The notes under the pieces were generated by a model. That model searched no databases. It saw only the letters and a list, made by a program, of their open reading frames with translations, and was not told the DNA's origin. From assembly GCF_003336805.1 (NCBI RefSeq), contig NZ_QFWJ01000005.1, positions 124,001 to 188,000 on the forward strand: a stretch of DNA of 64,000 nt. Reading direction: 5' to 3'. The DNA is from Marinospirillum perlucidum. GTDB taxonomy: Bacteria > Pseudomonadota > Gammaproteobacteria > Pseudomonadales > Halomonadaceae. The position numbers and the translations under genes are program-made. Each line of letters starts with the position of its first letter. Position 1 is the first letter of the stretch. Below, one piece after another: positions 8,445-17,562 of this stretch.

Positions 8445-9041
8445 ATGCCGTTGACACCACTGCAACGCAGTTTTTTTGAAGCGCCCACCCTGGAGGTGGC
8501 TCAGGATTTGCTGGGCTGTCTGCTGGTCAGGCGTCTGGATTCGGGTGAGTTGTTGGTAGCGCGTATTGTGGATCTGGAGGCCTATATCGGCGAGGAGGAC
8601 ACAGCCTGTCATGCCTCCAGGGGGCGAACGCCCAGAACCGAGGTCATGTACGGGCCGGCTGGTCATGCCTATGTATATCTGATCTATGGCCTGCACGAGC
8701 TTTTGAATCTGGTTACCGAGCCTCAAGGCAGGCCCTGCGGCATCATGCTGCGGGGTCTTGAACCCTATGACAATGAAGCGGGTATGCGACGGCTGCGCCA
8801 GGCAAAAGGTCGCCAGTTGAGTAATGGCCCGGGCAAGTTGACCAAGGCCCTGGCGGTGACCCGTGAATTGAATGGACTGGACCTGACGTTGGGGCAAGAC
8901 TTATGGGTTGCTGCACGGCCTCCCGGCGCGACTTTTCAAGTTGAACAGGGGCCCCGAATCGGTATCGATTATGCGGCAGAGAAGGACCGTCTGGCTCCCT
9001 GGCGTTTCTGGATTGCAGATAATCCCTGGGTCGGTCGTTAA
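8445..9041 (+). CDS. mpg: 3-methyladenine DNA glycosylase (AAG/MPG family)
   Basis: A 198-residue base-excision repair enzyme that removes alkylated purines. The diagnostic run is present: IVDLEAYIGEEDTACHA, with the catalytic Glu in LEAY, then RTEVMYGPAGHAYVYLIYG, which forms the DNA-intercalating and binding face, and later NGPGKLTKAL. Length fits the single-domain bacterial AAG family (not AlkA or Tag). It is a single gene divergent from sbp, with AAGG six to seven bases before the ATG. Confidence 0.93.
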   Translation: MPLTPLQRSFFEAPTLEVAQDLLGCLLVRRLDSGELLVARIVDLEAYIGEEDTACHASRGRTPRTEVMYGPAGHAYVYLIYGLHELLNLVTEPQGRPCGIMLRGLEPYDNEAGMRRLRQAKGRQLSNGPGKLTKALAVTRELNGLDLTLGQDLWVAARPPGATFQVEQGPRIGIDYAAEKDRLAPWRFWIADNPWVGR

Positions 9042-9055
9042 AGTCTGATCCCTGC

Positions 9056-9091
9056 AGGGGTTAACCCCTTGTGACTACCTGTTTTAACAGG
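9056..9091. promoter_or_regulatory. Two palindromes with centres 22 bp apart
   Basis: AGGGGTTAACCCCT (9056-9069) is a perfect 14-bp palindrome. CCTGTTTTAACAGG (9078-9091) has perfect 6-bp arms. Their centres are 22 bp apart, two helical turns, and both contain a GTT..AAC core. They lie in the 141-bp gap upstream of the coiled-coil gene, with TATATT at 9121. No T-run follows, so a terminator is less likely than tandem operators. Confidence 0.4.
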
Positions 9092-9182
9092 GTGCAGTGG
9101 AAAGCGGTCAGGATAAGGGGTATATTCTGGATCTGAATCGTCCCCCATAATCATGTAATGACATCAAAAATCGGAACGAACC

Positions 9183-9980
9183 ATGATTGCTCTTATAGTT
9201 TCCAGCGTCATCGTTGTCCTGGCATTTGTGACTCTTTTTCTCGTGCATCACCACAAGGTCAAGGAAGAAAAAAGGGTTCAGATGGAGCGTCAAATCAAGG
9301 ACTTGGAAAGTCAGGCCAAGCGTTACGAACCTCTGGTTACCCAGATACGTCCTCATCTCTTGCCGCACAGCTTGCGTGTGGGTCTGGCAGAACGCTGGAT
9401 CAAATTACTGGAAAGCCGCCAGTTGGCCGGGGATAAAAGTCCCGAGTTTCAGGAAAAACTGGCCGAAGCCGAAGAAATTGTCCGCGAAGTCAAAGCTCAA
9501 ACCAATCCGCCCGAACAGCCCATCGAAAATAACAAGAAAGGCCAGGAAGTTCTTAATCAGCTTAAAAACGTCCAGTACCTGATCATGAAGGATTACCGGG
9601 ATGGCAAGTTGACCGAGGCCAAGGGCCAGCAGTTTCTCACCGATCTTCGCCACGCGGCGACCCAGGTTGTTATTGAAATGAATCGTGCCCAGGCTGAAGA
9701 ACAGCTGAATAACAAGAAATACCGTGCAGCGATGATCTATTTCAATAACATCGTCAAGGAACTGAAGAAGTACAAGGGTACGGATCAAACCCGTTTTCGT
9801 GATGTTCTGCAGGAAACCAAGTCTGCAATCGAGAAAATCAAGCCACTGGCCCAGCAGGAACTGACATCCGGCCCCAATCAATTGGCCGCAGGCATGGAAG
9901 AAATGGAAGCTGAAGAAGGTTTTCAATCGGATGTGCAGCGTGCTGTCATGGCCAGCAAGGCCAAGGCCCGCAGCCGCTAG
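9183..9980 (+). CDS. Membrane-anchored coiled-coil protein, function unknown
   Basis: A 265-residue protein with a single N-terminal membrane helix (about 2-21) followed by a His/Lys-rich turn and a long, highly charged, helix-forming region with heptad-like spacing (for example about 28-55 and 150-230). It lacks cysteine clusters or catalytic motifs. One helix keeps it at the membrane, but which side the bulk faces cannot be decided. It ends exactly where the GTG of the agmatine deiminase gene begins, so the two may be co-transcribed. I do not recognise the family. Confidence 0.7.
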   Translation: MIALIVSSVIVVLAFVTLFLVHHHKVKEEKRVQMERQIKDLESQAKRYEPLVTQIRPHLLPHSLRVGLAERWIKLLESRQLAGDKSPEFQEKLAEAEEIVREVKAQTNPPEQPIENNKKGQEVLNQLKNVQYLIMKDYRDGKLTEAKGQQFLTDLRHAATQVVIEMNRAQAEEQLNNKKYRAAMIYFNNIVKELKKYKGTDQTRFRDVLQETKSAIEKIKPLAQQELTSGPNQLAAGMEEMEAEEGFQSDVQRAVMASKAKARSR

Positions 9981-11072
9981 GTGAGTACCTTGTCAGCCGG
10001 CTACCGGATGCCAGCCGAAGGGGAGAGGCATCAACAAACCTGGATGCTCTGGCCGCAGAGACCGGATAACTGGCGGCTGGGAGGTAAACCCGCTCAAGCA
10101 GCCTTTGTTCAAGTGGCTCGGGCGATTGCCGAGTTTGAACCCGTTAGCGTTGGTGTTAACGCAGACCAGTATATTCAAGCCTGTCATCAGCTCCAACATG
10201 ACAACATCCGGGTGCTGGAAATCTCCAGCGATGATGCCTGGGTCAGGGATACCGGCCCTACCTTTGTTTTTGATGCTAACCAGCAATTAACCGGAATTGA
10301 CTGGCGTTTCAATGCCTGGGGCGGTTTGCAGGGTGGGCTCTATTTCCCCTGGCAGAGGGATGACGAAGTCGCTCGCAAACTGCTTCAGATTGAAGGCTGC
10401 CGCCGGGTTCGGGCAGACGATCTGGTGATGGAAGGGGGGGCTTTTCATGTCGATGGTGAAGGCACCCTGCTGACGACTGAAGAATGCCTGCTCAATCGCA
10501 ATCGTAACCCTCATTTAAGCCGCGAACAGCTGGAAGAAAAGCTGGGTTATTACCTGGGTATCGAGCGGGTGATCTGGCTGCCTCAAGGTGTTTACGCCGA
10601 CGAGACCGATGGTCACGTGGACAACTTCTGCTGTTTTGTCCGCCCCGGTGAAGTGCTTCTTGCCTGGTGTGATGATCCTGAAGATCCCAATTTTTCTCGC
10701 TGTCGTGCGGCTGAAGCAGTGCTGGAAAACAGCCGGGATGCGGCGGGGCGCTCGTTTGTGATTCATCGCCTCCCCTTGCCCGAGCCTCTTTATATGACGG
10801 CTGAGGAAGCGGCAGGTGTCGATTTTGCCGAAGGCAGTCAACCGCGTCAGGCCGGTGACCGTCTTGCAGGCAGCTATATTAATTTTCTGCTGGTTAACGG
10901 CGGGTTGATTCTACCGGGGTTTGCTTGCCCCCAGGATCAGGAGGCAGTGGCGATTCTTAGCGAGCTCTTTGCGGATCGCCGGGTGGTTCAGCTTCCCGGA
11001 CGGGAAATCCTGCTGGGCGGCGGCAATATTCATTGCATCACCCAGCAGCAACCCTGGGTTAAGAACGGATAG
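9981..11072 (+). CDS. aguA: Agmatine deiminase
   Basis: Converts agmatine to N-carbamoylputrescine and ammonia in the arginine-decarboxylase route to putrescine. The 363-residue protein shows the guanidino-modifying fold: [14 protein letters not shown], the EGG and DETDGHVDN motifs with acidic and His residues, and the nucleophile Cys in [15 protein letters not shown] near the C-terminus. The GTG start abuts the upstream stop; an ATG at 10008 (MPAEGER) is an alternative that matches the usual family N-terminus. Its 3' end overlaps the 3' end of aguB by 14 bp, so the pathway pair is convergent rather than one operon. Confidence 0.93.
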   Translation: MSTLSAGYRMPAEGERHQQTWMLWPQRPDNWRLGGKPAQAAFVQVARAIAEFEPVSVGVNADQYIQACHQLQHDNIRVLEISSDDAWVRDTGPTFVFDANQQLTGIDWRFNAWGGLQGGLYFPWQRDDEVARKLLQIEGCRRVRADDLVMEGGAFHVDGEGTLLTTEECLLNRNRNPHLSREQLEEKLGYYLGIERVIWLPQGVYADETDGHVDNFCCFVRPGEVLLAWCDDPEDPNFSRCRAAEAVLENSRDAAGRSFVIHRLPLPEPLYMTAEEAAGVDFAEGSQPRQAGDRLAGSYINFLLVNGGLILPGFACPQDQEAVAILSELFADRRVVQLPGREILLGGGNIHCITQQQPWVKNG

Positions 11073-11940
11073 AGCCGTCCTTGGTCAGCAGGCTGGTGTA
11101 GCGATCCGGCCGTCGATCCCGGAAGACGCCCCAGGAATGCCGAGTAAAGGCCAGTTCATCCAGATCCAGCTTGGCCACGAGCACGCCTTCTTCTTCACGA
11201 TCCAGTTCACCCAGTTTGGCTCCCAAACCATCGGTAATAAACGAAGAGCCATAGAAGGTGATCTGCCAGTCATCCTCCTTTTCCACGCCGACCCGGTTGG
11301 AGACCACGATGGGGGTCAGGTTGGCTGCTGCCTGACCCTGCTGGGTTCTTTGCCAGTGATCACGGCTATCCAGGCTGGGATCATGGGGTTCACTACCTAT
11401 GGCCGTAGGGAAGAAGATGACTTCCGCACCCTGGAGTGCCAGCGCTCGGGCTGTTTCGGGGAACCACTGATCCCAGCAGATACCAACACCTATGCGTGCG
11501 TAGCGGGTATCCCAGACCTGAAAGCCGGTGTCTCCCGGTGAAAAATAGAATTTTTCACTGTAACCCGGACCATCGGGAATGTGAGTCTTGCGATAGCGGT
11601 TGGGATGTAGGCTGCCATCGGCATCAATGACGACCACAGTGTTGTAGCGCACCTGCCCGGCCTGTTCATAAAAGCAAATAGGCAGGACCACCTGGAGTTC
11701 CGCTGCCACTTGGCGGAAGTGGGCAACGGCTGGATTGTCTTCCAGAGTCGTGGCCAGTTGCAGGTATTCGTACTTCTGCTTTTGGCAGAAATAGGGGGTT
11801 TCAAATAACTCCTGCAAGAGGATGATTTGCGCGCCCTGACTGGCTGCTTCCCGGACCAGGCTTTCCGCTTTGGCCAGATTGGCCTGACGATCCTCTGAAC
11901 AGCTCATTTGAGTAGCGGCAAGGGTTACACTTCGAGCCAT
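11059..11940 (-). CDS. aguB: N-carbamoylputrescine amidohydrolase
   Basis: Nitrilase-superfamily enzyme (293 residues) hydrolysing N-carbamoylputrescine to putrescine, CO2 and ammonia, the step after AguA. The catalytic triad is visible as E44 (LQELFE), K118 (YRKTHIPDG) and C155 (GVGICWDQW). The start ATG shares one base with the copA stop (TAATG), so it is translationally coupled to the copper ATPase, an unusual pairing. The 3' end overlaps aguA tail to tail by 14 bp, so transcripts of the two pathway genes could collide or pair. Confidence 0.94.
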   Translation of the reverse strand: MARSVTLAATQMSCSEDRQANLAKAESLVREAASQGAQIILLQELFETPYFCQKQKYEYLQLATTLEDNPAVAHFRQVAAELQVVLPICFYEQAGQVRYNTVVVIDADGSLHPNRYRKTHIPDGPGYSEKFYFSPGDTGFQVWDTRYARIGVGICWDQWFPETARALALQGAEVIFFPTAIGSEPHDPSLDSRDHWQRTQQGQAAANLTPIVVSNRVGVEKEDDWQITFYGSSFITDGLGAKLGELDREEEGVLVAKLDLDELAFTRHSWGVFRDRRPDRYTSLLTKDGSIRS

Positions 11941-14174
11941 TAGTTTTCCTCATCCAGTTTGACATAACGCAGGCGGTTGGCATTACTGACCACGGTGACC
12001 GAGGACAGGGCCATGGCAGCTGCAGCATAGGCAGGACTCAGCAACCAGCCGGTTAGTGGAAAGAAAACCCCGGCTGCCAGAGGAATGCCCAGACTGTTGT
12101 AGATAAAAGCACCGAAGAGGTTTTGCCAGATATTGCGAACCGTCGCTCGTGAAATCAGCATGGCATCAGCAACGCCATGCAGCGAACCTCGCATCAGGGT
12201 CAAATCAGCACTTTCGATGGCAATATCGGTGCCCGTGCCTAGGGCAAAGCCAACCTGAGCCTGAGCCAGGGCCGGGGCATCATTGATACCATCACCCACC
12301 ATGCCAACCCGGTGTCCGGCCTGTTGCAGTTCTCTGACCTTGTCGGCCTTTTGGTCGGGTTTGACCTCGGCAAAGACTTCTTCGATGCCGACCTGACGGG
12401 CAACCGCCTCGGCAGTGCGTCGGCTGTCACCGGTCAGCATGACCACCTGAAGTCCGGCTTTTTGCAGGCGTTGGATGGCTGCTGCAGAATCCTTCTTGAT
12501 CGGATCGGCAATTCCTGCCAAGGCCACTAGCTGGCCATTAATGGCCAGATGAATGCAGGTTTGTCCCAGATCAGACATTTCGGCAGCCAGTTGTTCAGCC
12601 TCGTCATCGAGGGTGACTCCGGCTTCTTCCAGCAGTGAGCGGTTCCCCACCAGCCAGGTAGCTTCATCGACCTGGCCTTTAAGGCCCTGGCCGCTGATGA
12701 TTTCCGGTGTTGCAGTTTTGGGCAGAGTGAGCTTCTTCTCTTTGGCTGCAGCCACAACGGCTGCGCCTAGTGGATGCTCAGAGGCTTGTTCCAGCGAGGC
12801 CAGACCGGCCAGCAATTCTTCCTCTGATAGTTTGTTATCGCCCAGGGTTTGCAGTTGAACCAGACGCGGCTTGCCTTCAGTAATGGTGCCGGTTTTATCG
12901 AGAATCACCGCGTCCAGACGCGAGGCTTCCTGAAGGGCATCGCCCTTGCGAATCAATACCCCCTTGCCTGCGGCTCGACCAACGCCGACCATGATCGACA
13001 TGGGGGTAGCCAGACCCAGGGCGCAGGGGCAGGCAATCACCAGTACTGCCATGGCTGCGACCAGCATATAGGCGGATTGCGGTTCCGGTCCTACCAGCCA
13101 CCAGACCAGCGCGGTCAGCAAGGCAATCAGGATCACAATGGGGACAAAAATGGAGCTGATCTTGTCAGCCAGGCGGCCTATGGCCGGCTTGGAGCCCTGG
13201 GCTGTTCTAACTTGTTTGATAATCTGCGCCAGGGCGGTGTCATCCCCGACCTTGCGCACACGCATCTTGATACTGCCGGTCTGGTTGACGGTACCAGCCG
13301 AGAGCCAGTCCTTTTTCTTTTTGCTGACCGGGTCGGGTTCGCCGGTGAGCATGGATTCATCCACGCGGGTTTCACCTTCGGCGACGATGCCATCCACCGG
13401 GATGCGCTCACCAGGGCGGACACGCAGTTGGTCACTGGGTTGAATGGAGGCCAGGCGCATCTCCTTTTCTTCGCCATCCGGTGTGATCAGGCGAGCGGTA
13501 TCCGGCTGGAGTTGCATTAATTTGCGTATCGCCTGGGAAGCTTGACCTCTTGCACGGGTTTCCAGGGCTTGGCCCAGATTTACCAGACCGATAATAAAGA
13601 CAGCGGCTTCATAGTAAACATGACGGCTTTCAGGAGGAACGATTTCCGGCCAGAGCACCATCAGGGTGGAATAGGTCCAGGCCGCGCCTGTGCCCAGGGC
13701 AATCAGACTGTCCATATTGGCCCGGCGGTTTTTCAGGGCAGTCCAGGCGCCGGTATAAAAGTGGCCCCCGGCATAAATCATGGTCGCCAGGGTTACCAGA
13801 CCAATACCGCCCCAGAGCAGACGAGCCTCTTCCAGCATGGGTAGATGCCCGGTCAACATCAATAGCATCTGGGGTGCACCCACGGCCAGGGCCACCCAGG
13901 TCTTGATCCAGACTTTTTTCAGTTCTGCCGCTTCTTCAGCCTGGCGTTCATCTTCACCATAATCCGCCCCCATGGGGGTCGCACCATAGCCTGCATCCTT
14001 GACGGCCTTAACCAGCGTCTGGGGTGAAGCCTCACCTTCGATTTCAGCGCTGCGATCGGGGAGGTTGACTTTGACATCCTGAACCCCCTCAACACCCTGC
14101 AGGGCTTTTTCAACGCTGGCAACACAAGCACCACAGGTCATCCCTCTAAGAGCCAGGCGAGTTGGCTTTGACAT
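11940..14174 (-). CDS. copA: Cu(I)-exporting P1B-type ATPase
   Basis: Inner-membrane copper exporter of 744 residues. One N-terminal HMA domain with GMTCGAC (C14, C17); the transmembrane metal site C382-P383-C384; the phosphorylation motif DKTGT at 426-430; TGDS and [10 protein letters not shown] in the ATP-binding region. The start is ATG 14174, four bases after GGAGAT; a longer frame adds a proline-rich stretch not seen in the family. The copper chaperone gene copZ lies just upstream and aguB is coupled downstream. No CueR-type regulator gene is next to it. Confidence 0.95.
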   Translation of the reverse strand: MSKPTRLALRGMTCGACVASVEKALQGVEGVQDVKVNLPDRSAEIEGEASPQTLVKAVKDAGYGATPMGADYGEDERQAEEAAELKKVWIKTWVALAVGAPQMLLMLTGHLPMLEEARLLWGGIGLVTLATMIYAGGHFYTGAWTALKNRRANMDSLIALGTGAAWTYSTLMVLWPEIVPPESRHVYYEAAVFIIGLVNLGQALETRARGQASQAIRKLMQLQPDTARLITPDGEEKEMRLASIQPSDQLRVRPGERIPVDGIVAEGETRVDESMLTGEPDPVSKKKKDWLSAGTVNQTGSIKMRVRKVGDDTALAQIIKQVRTAQGSKPAIGRLADKISSIFVPIVILIALLTALVWWLVGPEPQSAYMLVAAMAVLVIACPCALGLATPMSIMVGVGRAAGKGVLIRKGDALQEASRLDAVILDKTGTITEGKPRLVQLQTLGDNKLSEEELLAGLASLEQASEHPLGAAVVAAAKEKKLTLPKTATPEIISGQGLKGQVDEATWLVGNRSLLEEAGVTLDDEAEQLAAEMSDLGQTCIHLAINGQLVALAGIADPIKKDSAAAIQRLQKAGLQVVMLTGDSRRTAEAVARQVGIEEVFAEVKPDQKADKVRELQQAGHRVGMVGDGINDAPALAQAQVGFALGTGTDIAIESADLTLMRGSLHGVADAMLISRATVRNIWQNLFGAFIYNSLGIPLAAGVFFPLTGWLLSPAYAAAAMALSSVTVVSNANRLRYVKLDEEN

Positions 14175-14210
14175 GACATCTCCAAGTCTGGGTAACGGCA
14201 GGAAGGGGCA

Positions 14211-14250
14211 GTTTTCAGGCGGGGAAGGAAGAATCCGGGTGCCTGAAAAC
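14211..14250 (-). promoter_or_regulatory. Hairpin in the copZ-copA spacer
   Basis: GTTTTCAGGC (14211-14220) and GCCTGAAAAC (14241-14250) are perfect 10-bp inverted repeats with a 20-nt loop, in the 104-bp spacer between copZ and copA. There is no U-run on the minus strand after it. It could slow transcription or stabilise the copZ message so that chaperone exceeds ATPase. Confidence 0.45.
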
Positions 14251-14278
14251 AGCCACAAAAACGAACTGGCAGCCGGTT

Positions 14279-14473
14279 TTATTCTTCGGCTTCAAAGCCC
14301 AGGTTTTCAATGATTTCGATGGCTTCATCGGCAGAGAGGGAGCCCGTGATGGTGGCTGCTTCCTGGCTGACATCCACGCTTTCCACCTGATCGTTTTGCA
14401 TCAGGGCTTCTGTCACCTTGTTGACACAGCCGTTGCAGGTCAGGCCCATCAGTTTCAGTTCAATGCTTGGCAT
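14279..14473 (-). CDS. copZ: Copper chaperone CopZ-like (HMA domain)
   Basis: A 64-residue single HMA-domain protein with the Cu(I)-binding GLTCNGC (C13, C16). The start is ATG 14473, preceded by a near-perfect AAGGAG. A longer frame upstream lacks a ribosome site. Acidic C-terminus (FEAEE). It likely hands copper to the HMA domain of the downstream CopA. The canonical second motif is MxCxxC; here it is LTCNGC, so the preceding Met is replaced by Leu, a common variation. Confidence 0.9.
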   Translation of the reverse strand: MPSIELKLMGLTCNGCVNKVTEALMQNDQVESVDVSQEAATITGSLSADEAIEIIENLGFEAEE

Positions 14474-14519
14474 GCTTGTCTCCTTATTGATAAGTGTTGG
14501 GTTCGTGAAGGCTGCTGCC

Positions 14520-15488
14520 TCAGGCTTCGGCACCGTGAAGCGCCACTCTGTCCTGAGGATTATAAGGCAAATTGAGTAGAGTCATTTTCTGGCTCTGGTT
14601 GGCATCAGCAAAAAACGGGCCGCCGGTATCTATAGCCTTCTGGTTGATCACCACCAGGGCTTCCAGTTCACCCCTTCTGTCCGGAGCTGTCTGGATGATT
14701 TCTCCCTGGGCCTTACCCTCGGCATCATAAACCTTGGCTTCTTCAGGCTGCTCACTGGTCACCAGGTGAGCGCGGTAAAGCCGTTTTTTGACCTGGCCAC
14801 GAAATTGGGCGCGGGCCACGATCTCCTGACCGATATAGCAGCCTTTCTTAAAGCTGACCGCCCCCAGGGCCTGGAAGTTCAACATCTGCGGCAGGTATTG
14901 GTCGGCCAGGCTGGCATCCACCTGGGCGCGACCGACCTGGATATCCAGTAGCTTCCAGCATTCCGGGGGGGCAGGCTGGGTGAGCTGTTTTAACTTGTCG
15001 GCAATGCCCTGGTAATCCGCGGCCTGGCGATTAAGCAGAACCAGTCCACGTGCCAGGGGGCCGGGAAGATGCAAGACGGCTCCGGCTTCACTGATGAACT
15101 GGTGGTAATCGGTTTTGGGCCAAGCCCCCATCAGGCTGGCCAGCAGAGCAGGGGTTTCCTTGCCGGATAGACCCAGAAGTTCATAGTTCTGCGTGGTTTC
15201 TTCTATATGTGTCCGGAAGAAGGGTTCGTATTTTTTCAGGTGCTGGGTCACTGCATCCAGATTGTCAGCGGGCAAAACCAGTGCCAGGTGGTCTTCGGCA
15301 AAGTAGAGGATTTCAAAGCTGCTGATGACGCGCCCTTTGAGGCTGCACAGCAGACCGGGCAGCGCCTGGTCTGGGGTTAGCAAACGTAAATCCGCAGTGA
15401 TTTGCCCCTGTAACAACTTGTCCGGCTGGCCGCCTTTTAATTCCAGCACTGCCAGATCATCGAGAGGGGCACAAAATACATCAGACAT
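14520..15488 (-). CDS. ygfZ: Folate-binding protein YgfZ (Fe-S cluster maintenance)
   Basis: A 322-residue GcvT-like protein that supports assembly or repair of some Fe-S enzymes, such as the MiaB-type tRNA methylthiotransferase. The family signature is visible as KKGCYIGQE, holding the key cysteine. ATG 15488 (MSDVF) is chosen, with AAGG upstream; a TTG two codons earlier is possible. It ends 46 bp before the copZ start, so copZ and copA may be transcribed behind it. An FNR-like box and a palindrome lie upstream. Confidence 0.9.
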   Translation of the reverse strand: MSDVFCAPLDDLAVLELKGGQPDKLLQGQITADLRLLTPDQALPGLLCSLKGRVISSFEILYFAEDHLALVLPADNLDAVTQHLKKYEPFFRTHIEETTQNYELLGLSGKETPALLASLMGAWPKTDYHQFISEAGAVLHLPGPLARGLVLLNRQAADYQGIADKLKQLTQPAPPECWKLLDIQVGRAQVDASLADQYLPQMLNFQALGAVSFKKGCYIGQEIVARAQFRGQVKKRLYRAHLVTSEQPEEAKVYDAEGKAQGEIIQTAPDRRGELEALVVINQKAIDTGGPFFADANQSQKMTLLNLPYNPQDRVALHGAEA

Positions 15489-15505
15489 TGGCAAATACCT
15501 TCATT

Positions 15506-15522
15506 TTATTGCATTGCAATAA
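15506..15522. promoter_or_regulatory. Perfect 17-bp palindrome upstream of ygfZ
   Basis: TTATTGCA-T-TGCAATAA is a perfect odd palindrome 18 bp upstream of the ygfZ ATG, in the region divergent to the chemoreceptor gene. It could act as an operator or a small hairpin in the ygfZ leader. Confidence 0.4.
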
Positions 15523-15527
15523 TGTGA

Positions 15528-15541
15528 TTGATATGGATCAG
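15528..15541. promoter_or_regulatory. FNR/Anr-like box upstream of ygfZ
   Basis: TTGATATGGATCAG matches the FNR-family consensus TTGATnnnnATCAA at nine of ten fixed positions. Its centre is about 46 bp from the ygfZ ATG and about 230 bp from the chemoreceptor start. Oxygen-responsive control of an Fe-S maintenance gene would make sense, but this is inferred from the motif alone. Confidence 0.4.
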
Positions 15542-15766
15542 TATTGCAAGAAGCAGGACTGCAAGTCTTTGTGCATAAACAAGTGCCCAGGGTGTCCTTG
15601 GAGGACTTGCAGCCAGTCAGGCTGGTTGCTCCAGCTATAGATGGGGATGGCAGTAGGCTTTCGCAAGTGGTGGTGCACTTGATGTTATGAAATATGTGCT
15701 GGCTTGCCCTGCCTATTTGCGCAGAGGTGATGTATAAATAAGTGAGTGCTAAATCAAGGAGAGCTG

Positions 15767-16948
15767 ATGATGAAAGCAAGCCTGCTGCGCCGACTCTTGT
15801 ATGCCTTTCTGGCATTTGGTCTTTTAATGGGGCTGGTGTTTCCCCTCTATGCCCAATTTTTTGTGGATTGGAAAGCCGGCATGCAGGTCTGGTTTCAACT
15901 GGGTTGTATCCTGGCCGGCCTATCAATCGGCCTTTTCAACTATTGGCTGGTCAGGCGGCTACTCTTAAACAAGATGCAGCAGATTGCCGAGGTTGCCCAG
16001 GCGGTGAGTCGACACGATATCTCCCGCGAATGCTCCCTGACCAGTGCTGATCTGCTCGGGGAAATCATCGATAGCGTTAATCGCATGGTGGTTAATCTTC
16101 GCGTTCTGGTCGGGGAACTGCAATCCGGTTCTGTAGCCTTGTCGGAGGCAGTGGATACCATGGCTGACAAGGGCACCAGCACCCGGCAAAGAGTGACCGA
16201 ACAGCAGCAAAGTAGTCAGGCTGCCCGGAGCGCATTGAATGATCTGGGTGAGCAGATGCAGCAGGCTCTGACTCAGTATCAAGCCGTGATGCAAACAGCA
16301 GAAGAAGCGGATACTCAGGCTCAGGAAGGCTACACCACCATCCAGCAAACCCTACAGGGCCTGACCCGTCTGGCGGATGAAATGGAAGAAGCGGGTGAAG
16401 CCGTGATTCTACTGGAACAACAAACCGGCGAAATCGGGCAGGTGCTCGATGTTGTTGGTGGCATTGCCGAGCAAACCAACCTGCTGGCCTTGAATGCTGC
16501 GATAGAGGCAGCCCGTGCCGGGGAATCGGGGCGCGGTTTTGCCGTAGTGGCGGATGAAGTGCGCCAGTTGGCTACCCGAACCCAGGAAGCCACCGCGGGT
16601 ATTCATGAGCAGATCGAAAATCTGCAGGCGGATTCGCGCAAGGCGGCTGAACGCATGCTGGCCGGACGCGAAAAAGCACGCTCCGGGGTGGAAGCAGCCG
16701 GCGAGGCAGGCAAGGCATTGGAAGGGATTATCTCCACGGTAGCCGGTCTTTCCTCAGCTGCCCAATTGCTGGTGGAGGTGAGTCACCGACAAAAGGATTC
16801 CCTGGATGAGTTGGAACAACAGGTGGCAAGAATGGCTGCTGATGCGGCGACCAGTGCCGATGAAGCTGAACAGCTGGAGGCTTCGGGCGCTTCCCTGCAA
16901 GGCCTGTCTGCACGGCTGCAGGGCTTGGTCGCGGATTTTCGTTGTTAA
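15767..16948 (+). CDS. Methyl-accepting chemotaxis protein with almost no periplasmic domain
   Basis: A 393-residue chemoreceptor. Two membrane helices (about 8-30 and 43-64) are separated by only about a dozen residues, so there is no ligand-binding domain. A HAMP-like linker follows, then a long signalling coiled coil with the conserved tip [21 protein letters not shown], which binds CheA and CheW. The start is ATG 15767, behind AAGGAG. No CheR-tethering pentapeptide is seen at the C-terminus (DFRC). It may sense membrane state, redox or a partner protein. Confidence 0.9.
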   Translation: MMKASLLRRLLYAFLAFGLLMGLVFPLYAQFFVDWKAGMQVWFQLGCILAGLSIGLFNYWLVRRLLLNKMQQIAEVAQAVSRHDISRECSLTSADLLGEIIDSVNRMVVNLRVLVGELQSGSVALSEAVDTMADKGTSTRQRVTEQQQSSQAARSALNDLGEQMQQALTQYQAVMQTAEEADTQAQEGYTTIQQTLQGLTRLADEMEEAGEAVILLEQQTGEIGQVLDVVGGIAEQTNLLALNAAIEAARAGESGRGFAVVADEVRQLATRTQEATAGIHEQIENLQADSRKAAERMLAGREKARSGVEAAGEAGKALEGIISTVAGLSSAAQLLVEVSHRQKDSLDELEQQVARMAADAATSADEAEQLEASGASLQGLSARLQGLVADFRC

Positions 16949-17149
16949 CTGAGGAGGTATCAATCCACCTATTCGACAATTCTTGCTTTAACCAGATGAT
17001 ATGAATTTAATACAAGAATGTTTAGGCTAAAACTCGGTTAAATGATCTGGATCTTTCACCTATTCTTAATTATGTTTCGGTCTAATTACCGGAGTAAAAA
17101 GCTTGGCTTTAAGTAGAAATTCAATAACTACTTTCTATTAAAGTGATCC

Positions 17150-17475
17150 GACGACCTACATTGGTGTCCAGAATCATTGAACCACTAGACTAAAGTGCAG
17201 CGGCATCCGCGAGGAGTATCCAGATCATACGTCTAGAAGCGATATTAATGGTTTTATGGAAGCACCGTTTTACGGTTAGGTTTGGTATTTTGTTCCATGT
17301 ATTTGTCCATTTCGTCACTAAAGCCATCTCGGTAATCTGTTGATTAGCGGTAACAGTAAGCCATCTTTGCTATTGATATTCTGACCAGACTGTAGGGCCT
17401 TAGTGAATGTTAGAAGGGTTCCGGCACTGGCCCTCCTTCCTCTACCCTGTGATGCAGTGTTGCAGTTATTCTATG
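17150..17475 (-). pseudogene. Decayed IS256-type (mutator) transposase fragment
   Basis: The minus strand carries pieces of an IS256-family transposase N-terminus in different frames. In order these are ALQSGQNINSKDGLLLPLIN (about 17399-17340), ITEMAL, then DEMDKYMEQNTKPNRK (about 17311-17264), then DLDTPR (about 17228-17209). Intact relatives read GKDGxLTPLIKxLTEAALxAEMD....NRxNG...FELxTPRDR. At least three frameshifts and several stops separate the pieces, and no element ends were found. It is dead and sits in a 600-bp gene-free, A+T-rich gap (16949-17562). Confidence 0.65.
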
Positions 17476-17562
17476 AATCTAAGGCGTAGACATTTTAACA
17501 CTACTCGAACAGAATCTAGTTTTAGAATTATTATTTAAAAAGTTGTAAAAATGGAGATTAAA

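Noticed and set aside
14175-14258. Longer copA start with a Pro-rich extension
   Set aside because: No ribosome site; the ATG 14174 has GGAGAT and gives the normal HMA-domain N-terminus. The extension would also cross the spacer hairpin.
14474-14519. CueR-type operator upstream of copZ
   Set aside because: No ACCTTCC-type dyad with a long spacer was found; only the AAGGAG ribosome site is convincing.
15489-15926. Minus-strand frame across the ygfZ-chemoreceptor gap
   Set aside because: It overlaps the chemoreceptor start and the palindrome/FNR region, has odd composition and no ribosome site.
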